Positions 7,108 to 14,775 of a stretch of 64,000 bases of DNA are shown piece after piece. The notes under the pieces were generated by a model that saw only the letters and a list, made by a program, of their open reading frames with translations, did no database searches and was not told the origin of the DNA. Each line of letters begins with the position of its first letter. Position 1 is the stretch's first letter. Both the position numbers and the translations under genes were made by a program. Source of the stretch: CAZIKB01 sp964539665 (lineage in GTDB: Bacteria > Zhuqueibacterota > Zhuqueibacteria > Oceanimicrobiales > Oceanimicrobiaceae); assembly GCA_964539665.1 (NCBI GenBank), contig CAZIKB010000017.1, positions 1 through 64,000 on the forward strand, read 5' to 3'.

Positions 7108-9423
7108 TTATGATGTTGGCGTGTCCTTGTCAAAATCCGCTATCTCATATTCCTTCGGCGGTTCGACGCCAAACAAATGTTTGACAAAATAATCCCAACG
7201 CTTGCGTATGAAATAGCGGTGGTCTGAAAGACCGTGTCTGCGGTTGGGAATGAGCAATAAGTCAAAATCCTTATTTGCTTTAATGAGTTCACCCGCAAAT
7301 CTCAGTGTTGAAGCGGTATTCACATTGTTGTCCAAATCGCCGTGAATGAGCAGCAACTTGCCTTGCAGATTCCCGGCTAAAGTTAAATTTGACTGCTCTG
7401 CATAGTGATCGCCAAGGAGTCCCATGTAGAGCTCGGGCCACCAGACTTTTGCCATGCGATGATCGTGATTGCCAGCTGAAGAAACCGCGACTTTATAGAA
7501 TTCCGGACGGATCAAAAGGGCGTGAGCAGCGTCATAGCCGCCGGCTGAGTGACCGTAAATTCCAACCCTGGTTAAATCCAAGTATGGATAGCGTTTGGCC
7601 AACTGCTGCAGTCCGGCAATATGATCAGGCGCTCCAATATCTCCGAGGTTTTTATGTGAGACGTCATGAAATGCTTTGGAGCGCTTTGCAGTTCCCATGC
7701 CATCAATGGTCACAACGATAAATCCCAATTCTGCGATGGGTTGATCATTGTTTCGATAACCCCGTTGAAACGACTTGGGCGTTCTGACAGCCTGGGGCCC
7801 AGAGTAGGTGGCGTCAATAACAGGATATTTTATTGCAGGATCAAAATTCGTTGGACGAAAGATAACGCCGTATAGATCGGTTTTGCCATCGCGTCCTTTA
7901 ACTTTAAAACGTTCCGGATAATTCCAGCCGGTTGCCAGGAGTTTTGAGATATCGGCTTCTTCAAGTACACGAACAACCTTGCCATCGACTTTCCGCCTCA
8001 AAACTGACTTTGGCGCTGCATCTACCCGGGAATAGTTATCCACGAAGAACTCATCATCCGGAGAAAAATTGAAATCGTGTTCAGCGTCTTCCGGGCTCAG
8101 CAGCGTCAGATCGGAGCCGTCAAAGTTAATCCTGTACAAATGACGAAAATAGGGATCTCTGTCTTTTTCACGGCCGCCCGCGACAAAATATATTTGCCGG
8201 GCGCTGTCATCAACCGCCTCGATGTAATGTACAACGAACTCGCCTTTGGTAATTTGATTCTTGAGCTTACCCGATTTACCATCAAACAGATAGAGATGAT
8301 TCCAACCGTCCCGCTCAGATGCCCAGATAATTTCTTTACCGTCGTCAACGAAATTCATTTCAATCAGGTCGGGATCAACGTAGGTTTTGGCACGCTCTTC
8401 GAATAAAGTGCGGGCTTTGCCGGTTTCAGCTTCGATTTCGAGAAGCTGCAGATAATTATATCCCCGGTACCATTTGGTAAAATAGAGTCGTTTGCTGTCT
8501 TTAAACCATCTTGGGCGACCCCTGGTCAGGAATGCCTCTGCCCGTTTTATTTGTACCGGAATTTGTTCGCGATTTTCCACATCGAAAATGACATATTCAA
8601 CCATCGCCAGAAGAGAATCACCGGGCAGGGCGCGTTCGTAAGAATAGACTTCCGCGCGCAAGCCTTTTTCAGCCATGCTTTTATACAGATACAATTTTTT
8701 TACATCTTTACGGTACAACCGAAAAGTAGAAATTTTCTTTGAATCAGGCGACCAGCTAACGTTAGCTTCCGATTCATTTTCTTCCTGCGGATTGCTTTCA
8801 TTCTCAAGTTTGTACCAGGCCGGCCGGAAGGCATAATCATATTTGTCTTCACCGTCATGACTCAATTGAATTTCTTCTTCATTTTCAGTCGACCTGACAA
8901 ACAAATTGTGAGCCCTGATAAAAGCCTGCCATTTGCCATCCGGGGACAGGCCGTTTGGCTCTTTTGTTTGTTCGATTTTCTTCAATTCGTATTCTGTTAA
9001 ATCGCAAACCCAGCGCGTGCTGTCAGTATCAAACTGAATCGACTTGGCGGTATCGATGTATTTAAATGAATCAAAAGGAAGTTCATCCGGTTGATATTGT
9101 TTGCCTTGCGCGGTTGTTAATGACTGCGCCAGTTTTTGATGGTCAAACGCGGGGGCGCTGGTGTTTTGCTCCGCATCAATTAAAACAAATTCTTCTTTGC
9201 CGCCAGCAAGAATATTTCGGTACCAAAACCTGGAGCTTTTGTCAATCCAGTTAGGTGCTACCCAGGCGCTGGACACTAATTTCTCTACATTCCTGGGTAA
9301 AAACTGTTCTGCTTTTTGATAGTCATTCAAAGTCCCCTGGGCCATCGCGGTGAATGGCAAAACAAGCAGAAATACGTACAGGAATACAGAAACCGTTAGT
9401 TTGTAGATTCTTCTGTTTCTCAT
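7108..9423 (-). CDS. secreted dipeptidyl peptidase IV-like serine peptidase (S9B)
   Basis: A 771-residue exported peptidase. Residues 1-28 are a signal peptide ending AMA. An eight-bladed beta-propeller (DPPIV N-terminal region) spans about 90-500, with SPDGKW, SWSPDSKK and WASERDGWNH blades. An alpha/beta-hydrolase domain follows. The catalytic triad is visible: S626 in GHSAGG, D698 in GDLDNN and H730 in RRHG. Members remove X-Pro or X-Ala dipeptides in the periplasm for peptide nutrition. It probably stands alone; an RBS-like AGGAGG precedes the ATG. A second family member lies at 14776-17319, so the genome keeps divergent paralogues close together. Confidence 0.93.
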   Translation of the reverse strand: MRNRRIYKLTVSVFLYVFLLVLPFTAMAQGTLNDYQKAEQFLPRNVEKLVSSAWVAPNWIDKSSRFWYRNILAGGKEEFVLIDAEQNTSAPAFDHQKLAQSLTTAQGKQYQPDELPFDSFKYIDTAKSIQFDTDSTRWVCDLTEYELKKIEQTKEPNGLSPDGKWQAFIRAHNLFVRSTENEEEIQLSHDGEDKYDYAFRPAWYKLENESNPQEENESEANVSWSPDSKKISTFRLYRKDVKKLYLYKSMAEKGLRAEVYSYERALPGDSLLAMVEYVIFDVENREQIPVQIKRAEAFLTRGRPRWFKDSKRLYFTKWYRGYNYLQLLEIEAETGKARTLFEERAKTYVDPDLIEMNFVDDGKEIIWASERDGWNHLYLFDGKSGKLKNQITKGEFVVHYIEAVDDSARQIYFVAGGREKDRDPYFRHLYRINFDGSDLTLLSPEDAEHDFNFSPDDEFFVDNYSRVDAAPKSVLRRKVDGKVVRVLEEADISKLLATGWNYPERFKVKGRDGKTDLYGVIFRPTNFDPAIKYPVIDATYSGPQAVRTPKSFQRGYRNNDQPIAELGFIVVTIDGMGTAKRSKAFHDVSHKNLGDIGAPDHIAGLQQLAKRYPYLDLTRVGIYGHSAGGYDAAHALLIRPEFYKVAVSSAGNHDHRMAKVWWPELYMGLLGDHYAEQSNLTLAGNLQGKLLLIHGDLDNNVNTASTLRFAGELIKANKDFDLLLIPNRRHGLSDHRYFIRKRWDYFVKHLFGVEPPKEYEIADFDKDTPTS

Positions 9424-9600
9424 TTATTTCCTCCTTTGGATAAAATTTATTATTTGTGTTTTATTGAGATTGATAAAAGTTGTGGGAGTGTGCATTTAAC
9501 CTAACCACGAAACTACAGCCCTGTTGCGCACCAGGTTCATACAAATGTCAGACAATACATGCCCGACAAAGAATGTATTCTCTATTGCTTAATGGCTTTC

Positions 9601-10425
9601 TTACTTGATGACGACAATCCGGTCTGTACCAGGAAACCTCTTAAATAACTGCGGATCATGGCCAGGGATAACGCGTTCAGGAACACCTGCCAGGGAAATC
9701 ATGCGTTTCAGGGCTGCCAAATTAGCCGGTCCATCTTCGGGTTCAAATGTCACGATCGGAGTTTGTGTTTCCAGGTTGCGATAGAGATAACAGTTGTCGG
9801 AAGCAAGGACATAGGGCTTATCATTTTCAACGAGAATATATTGCGACGCGAAAGTATGACGCGCGCCGGTGTAAGCGCGTATGCCCGGTAGAATCTCAAC
9901 GTCATCTCCGTCAATGAATTTCAGCTTCCCCTCAGCATTGCGGCGGACCAGAGTCACCAAATCCTCCGGATCGATTCCGCCATGTCGCCCTCCTTCCTGC
10001 CAGGCCGAGCCTACATAGTATTCGAACTCCGCTTTCTGCATCCAGATTGTGGCTTTCGGGAAAAGTTCGATACCGCCCATATGATCCCAGTGGGCATGAC
10101 TGATAATAATATCAGTGACCTCGGCTGCATTTAAACCAGCGAGTTGAACAGCTTTATCAGGGCGGATAAACTCTGTGATATTGAACCGTTCGTTCCAGAT
10201 TTCGCGATGGAAACCACAATCGAAGAGAATGTTTCGATCGTTACCACGGATTAGCCAAAAAACCAAAGGGATGTCGAGTTTTTCATCTTCAGGCGCACCT
10301 GCCACGAGACCCGCGACCGGAAACTGAGGAATGGTTGCATATCGAATCGCCTCGATTTTATACCCGGGTCCGCTAAAAGCTGTTACAGTAAGCGTGATAA
10401 TAAAGGTCAGTAGATACGGAATCAT
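9601..10425 (-). CDS. exported N-acyl-homoserine-lactonase-like metallohydrolase
   Basis: A 274-residue metallo-beta-lactamase-fold enzyme resembling the AiiA/AttM lactonase branch. The dinuclear metal site is complete: H110-x-H112-x-D114-H115 (SHAHWDHMGG), H190 in ARHTFAS, D210 in LASDN and H256 in GHDP. A hydrophobic N-terminus (1-18) suggests export to the periplasm, which is unusual for quorum-quenching AHL lactonases and leaves the substrate open (a lactone or other ester). AAGGAG lies about 7 bp before ATG. It is probably transcribed alone. Confidence 0.8.
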   Translation of the reverse strand: MIPYLLTFIITLTVTAFSGPGYKIEAIRYATIPQFPVAGLVAGAPEDEKLDIPLVFWLIRGNDRNILFDCGFHREIWNERFNITEFIRPDKAVQLAGLNAAEVTDIIISHAHWDHMGGIELFPKATIWMQKAEFEYYVGSAWQEGGRHGGIDPEDLVTLVRRNAEGKLKFIDGDDVEILPGIRAYTGARHTFASQYILVENDKPYVLASDNCYLYRNLETQTPIVTFEPEDGPANLAALKRMISLAGVPERVIPGHDPQLFKRFPGTDRIVVIK

Positions 10426-10514
10426 GATTTTACTCCTTAGTGGTCGAATAATTCTCGCAACCTAATCGTGGTCACAGTTTGGTGCGTCTGGAGACAAAAC
10501 AGTGTATGACTTTA

Positions 10515-10622
10515 TTAACCAAGCTTACTTCGTTTTTCTTTTTTCAGTTTTCTTTTTTCTTTAAGGGTTTGCTTCGGTTTTTTCTTGTCATTTACTTTTT
10601 TCTTTTCTCTGCCTTTACTCAA
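10515..10622 (-). CDS. small lysine-rich protein (35 residues)
   Basis: A short frame with TTG start at 10622 preceded by a near-perfect AAAGGAGG six bases upstream; the TAA stop is at 10515-10517. The product begins MSKGREKKK and is about half lysine or arginine (KPKQTLKEKRKLKKEKRSKLG follows). Very small Lys-rich proteins beginning M(A/S)KG-(K/R)-(D/E)-KKK occur in several bacteria and may bind nucleic acid; the function is not known. The ribosome site, clean reading frame and biased composition support it as a real gene. The overlapping plus-strand frame (10479-10721) is its antisense shadow. Confidence 0.7.
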   Translation of the reverse strand: MSKGREKKKVNDKKKPKQTLKEKRKLKKEKRSKLG

Positions 10623-11086
10623 TTGATGCCTCCTTTATTGACAGCGGCACCAGTTATTCATAAAAATCCGGTGCCATTATTAAAATTGACCTGCCCTGTT
10701 TATGTTGTCTCAACAAAATAGCGATGTATGGTTTAGCGATATTAAGTTGACTCTTTATTTGAGTTTATTGTCGAGATAATGCTGTTAATATAGAGCAACA
10801 AATATTTAAAATCAAGAAAAAAACGATGCAGGGAGTAATAGGTCAATTATAGTGGGGATTTAAAAATAATCATGGTTTCCCGAAATTTCTTCGGGACTCA
10901 CCATGAAGTTAAATCTTCTAAATAAGCTTACTTCATACTGAGCGGAGGCGAATTATGATTTTTGTATTATTAAATTTATTTGTCATTTGGTTTTTTGTTA
11001 TTTGTAATTTGCGGCATCTTCGCGCCATGACATTATGAATCGAAATTTCGTTCAGACACTAAAGAAGCAACACTTCTAATAATATA
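10623..11086. other. intergenic region, no gene seen
   Basis: AT-rich spacer between the TIR-NTPase stop and the small lysine-rich gene. No ORF with a ribosome site, tRNA or clear terminator was found. The first bases hold the ribosome site of the small gene. Confidence 0.5.
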
Positions 11087-13966
11087 TCAAAAACAGCCTC
11101 CTGAATCCCCTTTGCTAAGGGGACTATCCTTTTTCAACTCCTCTAACTCCCCATCCCGCCGATGGTAGCCGGTCTCCTGAATTAACTTCTCTGCCTTTGC
11201 CAAAAACTCCCTGAACTTTGCTGCCATAGCATGTTTTGATAAACTCAATTTCTCCCCATTCTCAATTATCTCATAACTTTTATCTGCCGATTGTTTACTG
11301 CCTACTGCCAACTGTTCCTGGATATTCCTGCACGCCTCAAGATAATAATCCGTAAGATGCAGCCTCATTTTGCCATATTCAGCAATCTCCCGCGCTTCAT
11401 CAAGGTCGGCCCAGGAATGGGAGAAGTGATATTTGTGTCTAAAAAGAACTGAGCGAGCTATTAAGCCACGAGGTAAATCATCTTGATTACCTGATTCCCG
11501 CAAACCATCCACGGCCTCGTTCAGAAAATTTTCTGCTTCAGATAAGCTTGCTGATTTATTTTGAATGGATTGAAGCATTATGGTTCTACCGATTGAGAGG
11601 TTGTCGAGAGCAATATCCAAAAGGTGATCAACCCATTTCAACGATGTTTTAGCCCTTATAATTACATCCTGATATTTCTCCAAAGAAATCAGGAGATCAC
11701 AGTATCGAGAGCCAAAAAAAGAGCCAAGATAAGGATTCTCAGGTTGTCTTTTTTTCAGCATATTTTCAGCTTCTATAAACAGAGCTTCGGCGTCATTTAT
11801 TCTCCCTGCCTGATGAAAAACATCTGCATGAGCTGTGCGACTTGATTCCATCCAAAATCCGTCTCCTCTGCGGTCGGCAAACTCCACACTCTGTTTGGCG
11901 TATTTTTCTGCCGCTTTCACATCACCCAGGGTAAGCAGCAATTCGCTGAGGTTATTGGCATTAATTGCTGATTGTTCCCAATTCTCCTGTTCAACAATAA
12001 TGTCCAATCCAGCCTTCATTGGCTGAGTTGCCTCCTGCAGCCTGCCAACAGCACGCAGTGCAAATCCTGCCCAGCTTAAAACAAAAGGCTTAACTTCCTC
12101 AGATAAACCAGCAGCAGGTCTGTCCCAGGGAGATTCAAAAAAACTGGATAAACAGGCAAGGTCTACCCCAAATGCTCCGAGTTTTGCGGTGCTGTAATGT
12201 TCATTTTCTCTTTTAATTCTTTTCCAATACACATCGATCTCTGCTTCATGATGCTTCCCAGCCAAACAGCCATGTCTTACCGCGGCAAAAAGAGGTTCCA
12301 TTTCTTCAAGGGTGACAGGCAGCTTCTTTTCGGGCAGGTTTTTGTAATATTCGTATAATCTGGCGTGGGCTTGCTGCCAGGCCTGGGGATTTTCATTTTC
12401 CAGCTTCTCGCCAAAGTGTTCGCGGATTAAGGGGTGGCAGTCGAGGGCGTCGGGATTGTTTTTATCCTTTTCAGCAATAAGGCGCAGAGCGCGCAAATGC
12501 CGCAGGGTGGTCTGCCATTTTGGGTGAGGGATATTCTGTAATCGTTCGGTTAATCCTGAAATGGCTGGTTTTTCGAGCAGCACATCAATGGCCTCTTTAG
12601 TGGCAGGTCTGTCGAACAGCCCGAGAATATTCAGAACATCAAGTTCCGGTCTGTTTTTTTCGGCAAACCATATCTCGTAGGATTGCATCACTCTTCGGGC
12701 ATGCCCGCCATGCTCTTCACTTGCGGTTAATTTGGGAATGAGGTCTCTTTTTTTAATATCACCATCGTAAATTGTCTTCAGATAACTGCCCACCAGGTTC
12801 AATGCCAGCGCATGGCCTCTAAATTCTTTTGAGGTTTCTTTTAATTCTTTGTCTGGACCTTTTATTTCATAGTTTTTTAATACCTGCATGCCGGCATCGT
12901 CACTGAGGTTTTCCAGTTCATGCATCAGGGTTGTTCTTCCTGCTGTACTTTTTATGTCTTCTACTTTGCATCGGGAAGTTATAATACACAATCCATTCTG
13001 GCTGCGTGCCAGTCCTTTAAGTAGAGCCTGCATAGCCTGGTCTTTCAGAAAACCGTACATTTCTCCCGGCGGATACTGCAGCGGTTCAAGCCCATCGAGT
13101 ATCAGCAGCGTCCTTTTTCGGGAGATTATATTTGCCAGCAGCCTGCCCTTTTCATGCTGTGAGGTGGGTATTTCACCTTCATATTCAAACCATTTAAAGG
13201 CATCATTTAAAAAGTCATCAGCAGAAGCCTGTCGGTCTTCCTTCGTTCCCTGGGAGTAAAAAGACCAGCCGTAAACCAACTCCGCGCCCCTGAAGCTATG
13301 CTCTTCCATGTTGTTCAGCCAGGCATTAATTAAGGCGCTTTTACCCACTCCGCCCCAGGCAACAAAACTGATTATTTTTGTATGTGGATTTTCCCAGGCT
13401 TTATCAAGAATCGTCAGTTCCTTTTCGCGACCGAACAGGGTTGCGTCGGTCGTGGGTAGTTTTGCGGTATCGATTTTATCGGGGGGAACAAGTGTTTTCT
13501 TTCTGCGGTCTGGATCTTCGGGTATTTTATTCAGAATATCAAAAATTTCTTCAGCAAAAGCAGCAAGATCAGTATCAATCTGGAAATCAGTTCCGCCGGA
13601 CAGTGCTTTGCCATCCTTCGGTCTGGCCTGAATGGGGCTGAGCCATTTCACTTGTGTCCAGGCGCAGGGTCTGACAATTAAAGGCATGATCCTCAAACCC
13701 TCATTGTTTTTCCGTTCCAGCAGCCTGGGCATTTCCTCGCCTAAAATGAAATCAGAAGTAAGAAAGTTTGCTGTAATCAGGGGAATTGCAATGTGCGCAG
13801 GTTCAATGGCATTTTCAATTTCAGGAAACCAGTCGTCACCGCCCTGTATCCTCCGGTCATCCCAAATTTCAAGATGGCCCTGTTTTTCCAGCACTCCAAG
13901 GTGTGTGACCAGTCGGTCTTTCCAGTCTTCGTCTTTGTGACTGTAACTGATAAAAATTTTACTCAT
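11087..13966 (-). CDS. TIR-domain STAND NTPase with helical-repeat C-terminus
   Basis: A 959-residue protein. Residues 1-145 are a TIR domain (KIFISYSHKDEDW at the start, DDRRIQGGDDW, ITANFLTSDFILGEE with a candidate catalytic Glu at 77-78). An NB-ARC/NTPase follows: TLFGREKEL, Walker A GGVGKS (205-210), Walker B RTLLILDGLE (286-295), CIITSR and the GHALALNLVG winged-helix motif. Residues about 520-930 are helical with TPR-like repeats. Bacterial TIR-STAND proteins act in defence: sensing through the repeats triggers oligomerisation and NAD+ cleavage by the TIR domain. I infer the same here; no partner gene is adjacent. AAGGGGA lies before ATG. The C-terminal tail SPLSKGDSGGCF is encoded by a dispersed palindrome and is probably not ancestral. 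It is not a DGR target: no repeat matches the template. Confidence 0.9.
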   Translation of the reverse strand: MSKIFISYSHKDEDWKDRLVTHLGVLEKQGHLEIWDDRRIQGGDDWFPEIENAIEPAHIAIPLITANFLTSDFILGEEMPRLLERKNNEGLRIMPLIVRPCAWTQVKWLSPIQARPKDGKALSGGTDFQIDTDLAAFAEEIFDILNKIPEDPDRRKKTLVPPDKIDTAKLPTTDATLFGREKELTILDKAWENPHTKIISFVAWGGVGKSALINAWLNNMEEHSFRGAELVYGWSFYSQGTKEDRQASADDFLNDAFKWFEYEGEIPTSQHEKGRLLANIISRKRTLLILDGLEPLQYPPGEMYGFLKDQAMQALLKGLARSQNGLCIITSRCKVEDIKSTAGRTTLMHELENLSDDAGMQVLKNYEIKGPDKELKETSKEFRGHALALNLVGSYLKTIYDGDIKKRDLIPKLTASEEHGGHARRVMQSYEIWFAEKNRPELDVLNILGLFDRPATKEAIDVLLEKPAISGLTERLQNIPHPKWQTTLRHLRALRLIAEKDKNNPDALDCHPLIREHFGEKLENENPQAWQQAHARLYEYYKNLPEKKLPVTLEEMEPLFAAVRHGCLAGKHHEAEIDVYWKRIKRENEHYSTAKLGAFGVDLACLSSFFESPWDRPAAGLSEEVKPFVLSWAGFALRAVGRLQEATQPMKAGLDIIVEQENWEQSAINANNLSELLLTLGDVKAAEKYAKQSVEFADRRGDGFWMESSRTAHADVFHQAGRINDAEALFIEAENMLKKRQPENPYLGSFFGSRYCDLLISLEKYQDVIIRAKTSLKWVDHLLDIALDNLSIGRTIMLQSIQNKSASLSEAENFLNEAVDGLRESGNQDDLPRGLIARSVLFRHKYHFSHSWADLDEAREIAEYGKMRLHLTDYYLEACRNIQEQLAVGSKQSADKSYEIIENGEKLSLSKHAMAAKFREFLAKAEKLIQETGYHRRDGELEELKKDSPLSKGDSGGCF
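11107..11122. repeat. CCCCTT-TGCT-AAGGGG palindrome at the end of the TIR-NTPase gene
   Basis: A perfect 6-bp-arm palindrome supplies the last codons (PLSKGDSGG) of the TIR-NTPase gene. It is related to the palindrome at 2556-2570 in the DGR target, indicating a dispersed repeat that enters coding sequence. Confidence 0.55.
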
Positions 13967-14063
13967 GTTTATTCCCCTTAATTAAAACCATGTTAGAGAT
14001 GTAATTCGACTTAAGAACAGCCCCAATTGTCATCCAGCAAATGTGTTTTTGCGTCAATTTAAC

Positions 14064-14262
14064 AACCCCAGAGGGGTAAAATGTTTATAACAGAAGAATT
14101 TCAAAATCATATTCGAATCCCTTTAGGGATGGAATGTGATAAAAACTGTAGCAATTGTAGGTGAGTTTCAACATAAACACCTTAAAATATGTCACTCCTA
14201 CGGAGTTGAATCGGATCGTTTGGAATTTTTCTATAAACATTTCACTCCTACCGGAGTTCAAA
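14064..14262. repeat. cluster of four palindromic repeat units in head-to-head orientation
   Basis: Four related units are visible. Two face right: CCCCAGAGGGGTAAAATGT then TTATAA (14067-14090), and CCCTTTAGGGATGGAATGTG (14119-14138). Two face left: CATAAAC, then GTCACTCCTACGGAGTT (14172-14207), and TATAAACATTTCACTCC then TACCGGAGTT (14232-14258). Each has a small hairpin (such as CTCCTACGGAG) followed by the ATGTTTATA-like tail. Such units form interspersed clusters in several FCB and PVC genomes. Rest of the 13967-14775 spacer: another dispersed element at 14471-14576 and no gene. Confidence 0.7.
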
Positions 14263-14470
14263 CACTGCAACCATGGTCTTAAGTTGACGCTAATTCGCAA
14301 ATGCGGAATCTTTTTAGTGAATAAGCACATTGCTGTTTATTGACAAAATACTTACAGCCTGCTCCGAGCAGTTTTCGGAGAATGACATGCCCCACTCGTT
14401 TTCAAAAGAGAGTTCTTTTCCCTTACTGAAAAAAAGGTTGTGACCATTTAATTCATCTAATAAAAGAACA

Positions 14471-14576
14471 TGTCATTTCGAGGAGCGTGGCGACGAGAAA
14501 TCTGATCAAAGAAACTAAAGTATAAGTATTCTCGAATCGCTGTTATACAAGATTCCTCACTACGTTCGGAATGACA
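14471..14576. repeat. dispersed inverted-repeat element, copy 2
   Basis: Begins TGTCATTTCGAGG and ends TTCGGAATGACA; inner parts GAGAAATCT and AGATTCCTCAC also pair loosely. Same family as 31-130 and 61473-61551. Confidence 0.65.
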
Positions 14577-14775
14577 AAAACCTTTCATTACAGAAAGCAC
14601 TACAAAATAGTAGTGTGGCGCTCACAATGACAGGTTTAAGCTCCTATTCTTACAATAGTCTTGTTATTAAATTAACAGCTCAGAAACCATAAGTAACAGA
14701 CCAGATCTTGCCCCGCTGGAAACCTCATCCTGCGGGGCAGGTCCTTGATCTATCCAATAGTAGAGTCGTGATGTT

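Noticed and set aside
10479..10721. 80-codon plus-strand Phe/Leu-rich frame
   Set aside because: Its Phe-rich stretch is the antisense of the lysine codons of the small gene at 10515-10622, which has the ribosome site.
11087..13966. TIR-NTPase as a second DGR target
   Set aside because: No segment matches the template repeat and there is no FGE or lectin-fold C-terminus.
14085..14330. 81-codon minus-strand frame (and its antisense)
   Set aside because: Entirely made of the palindromic repeat cluster.
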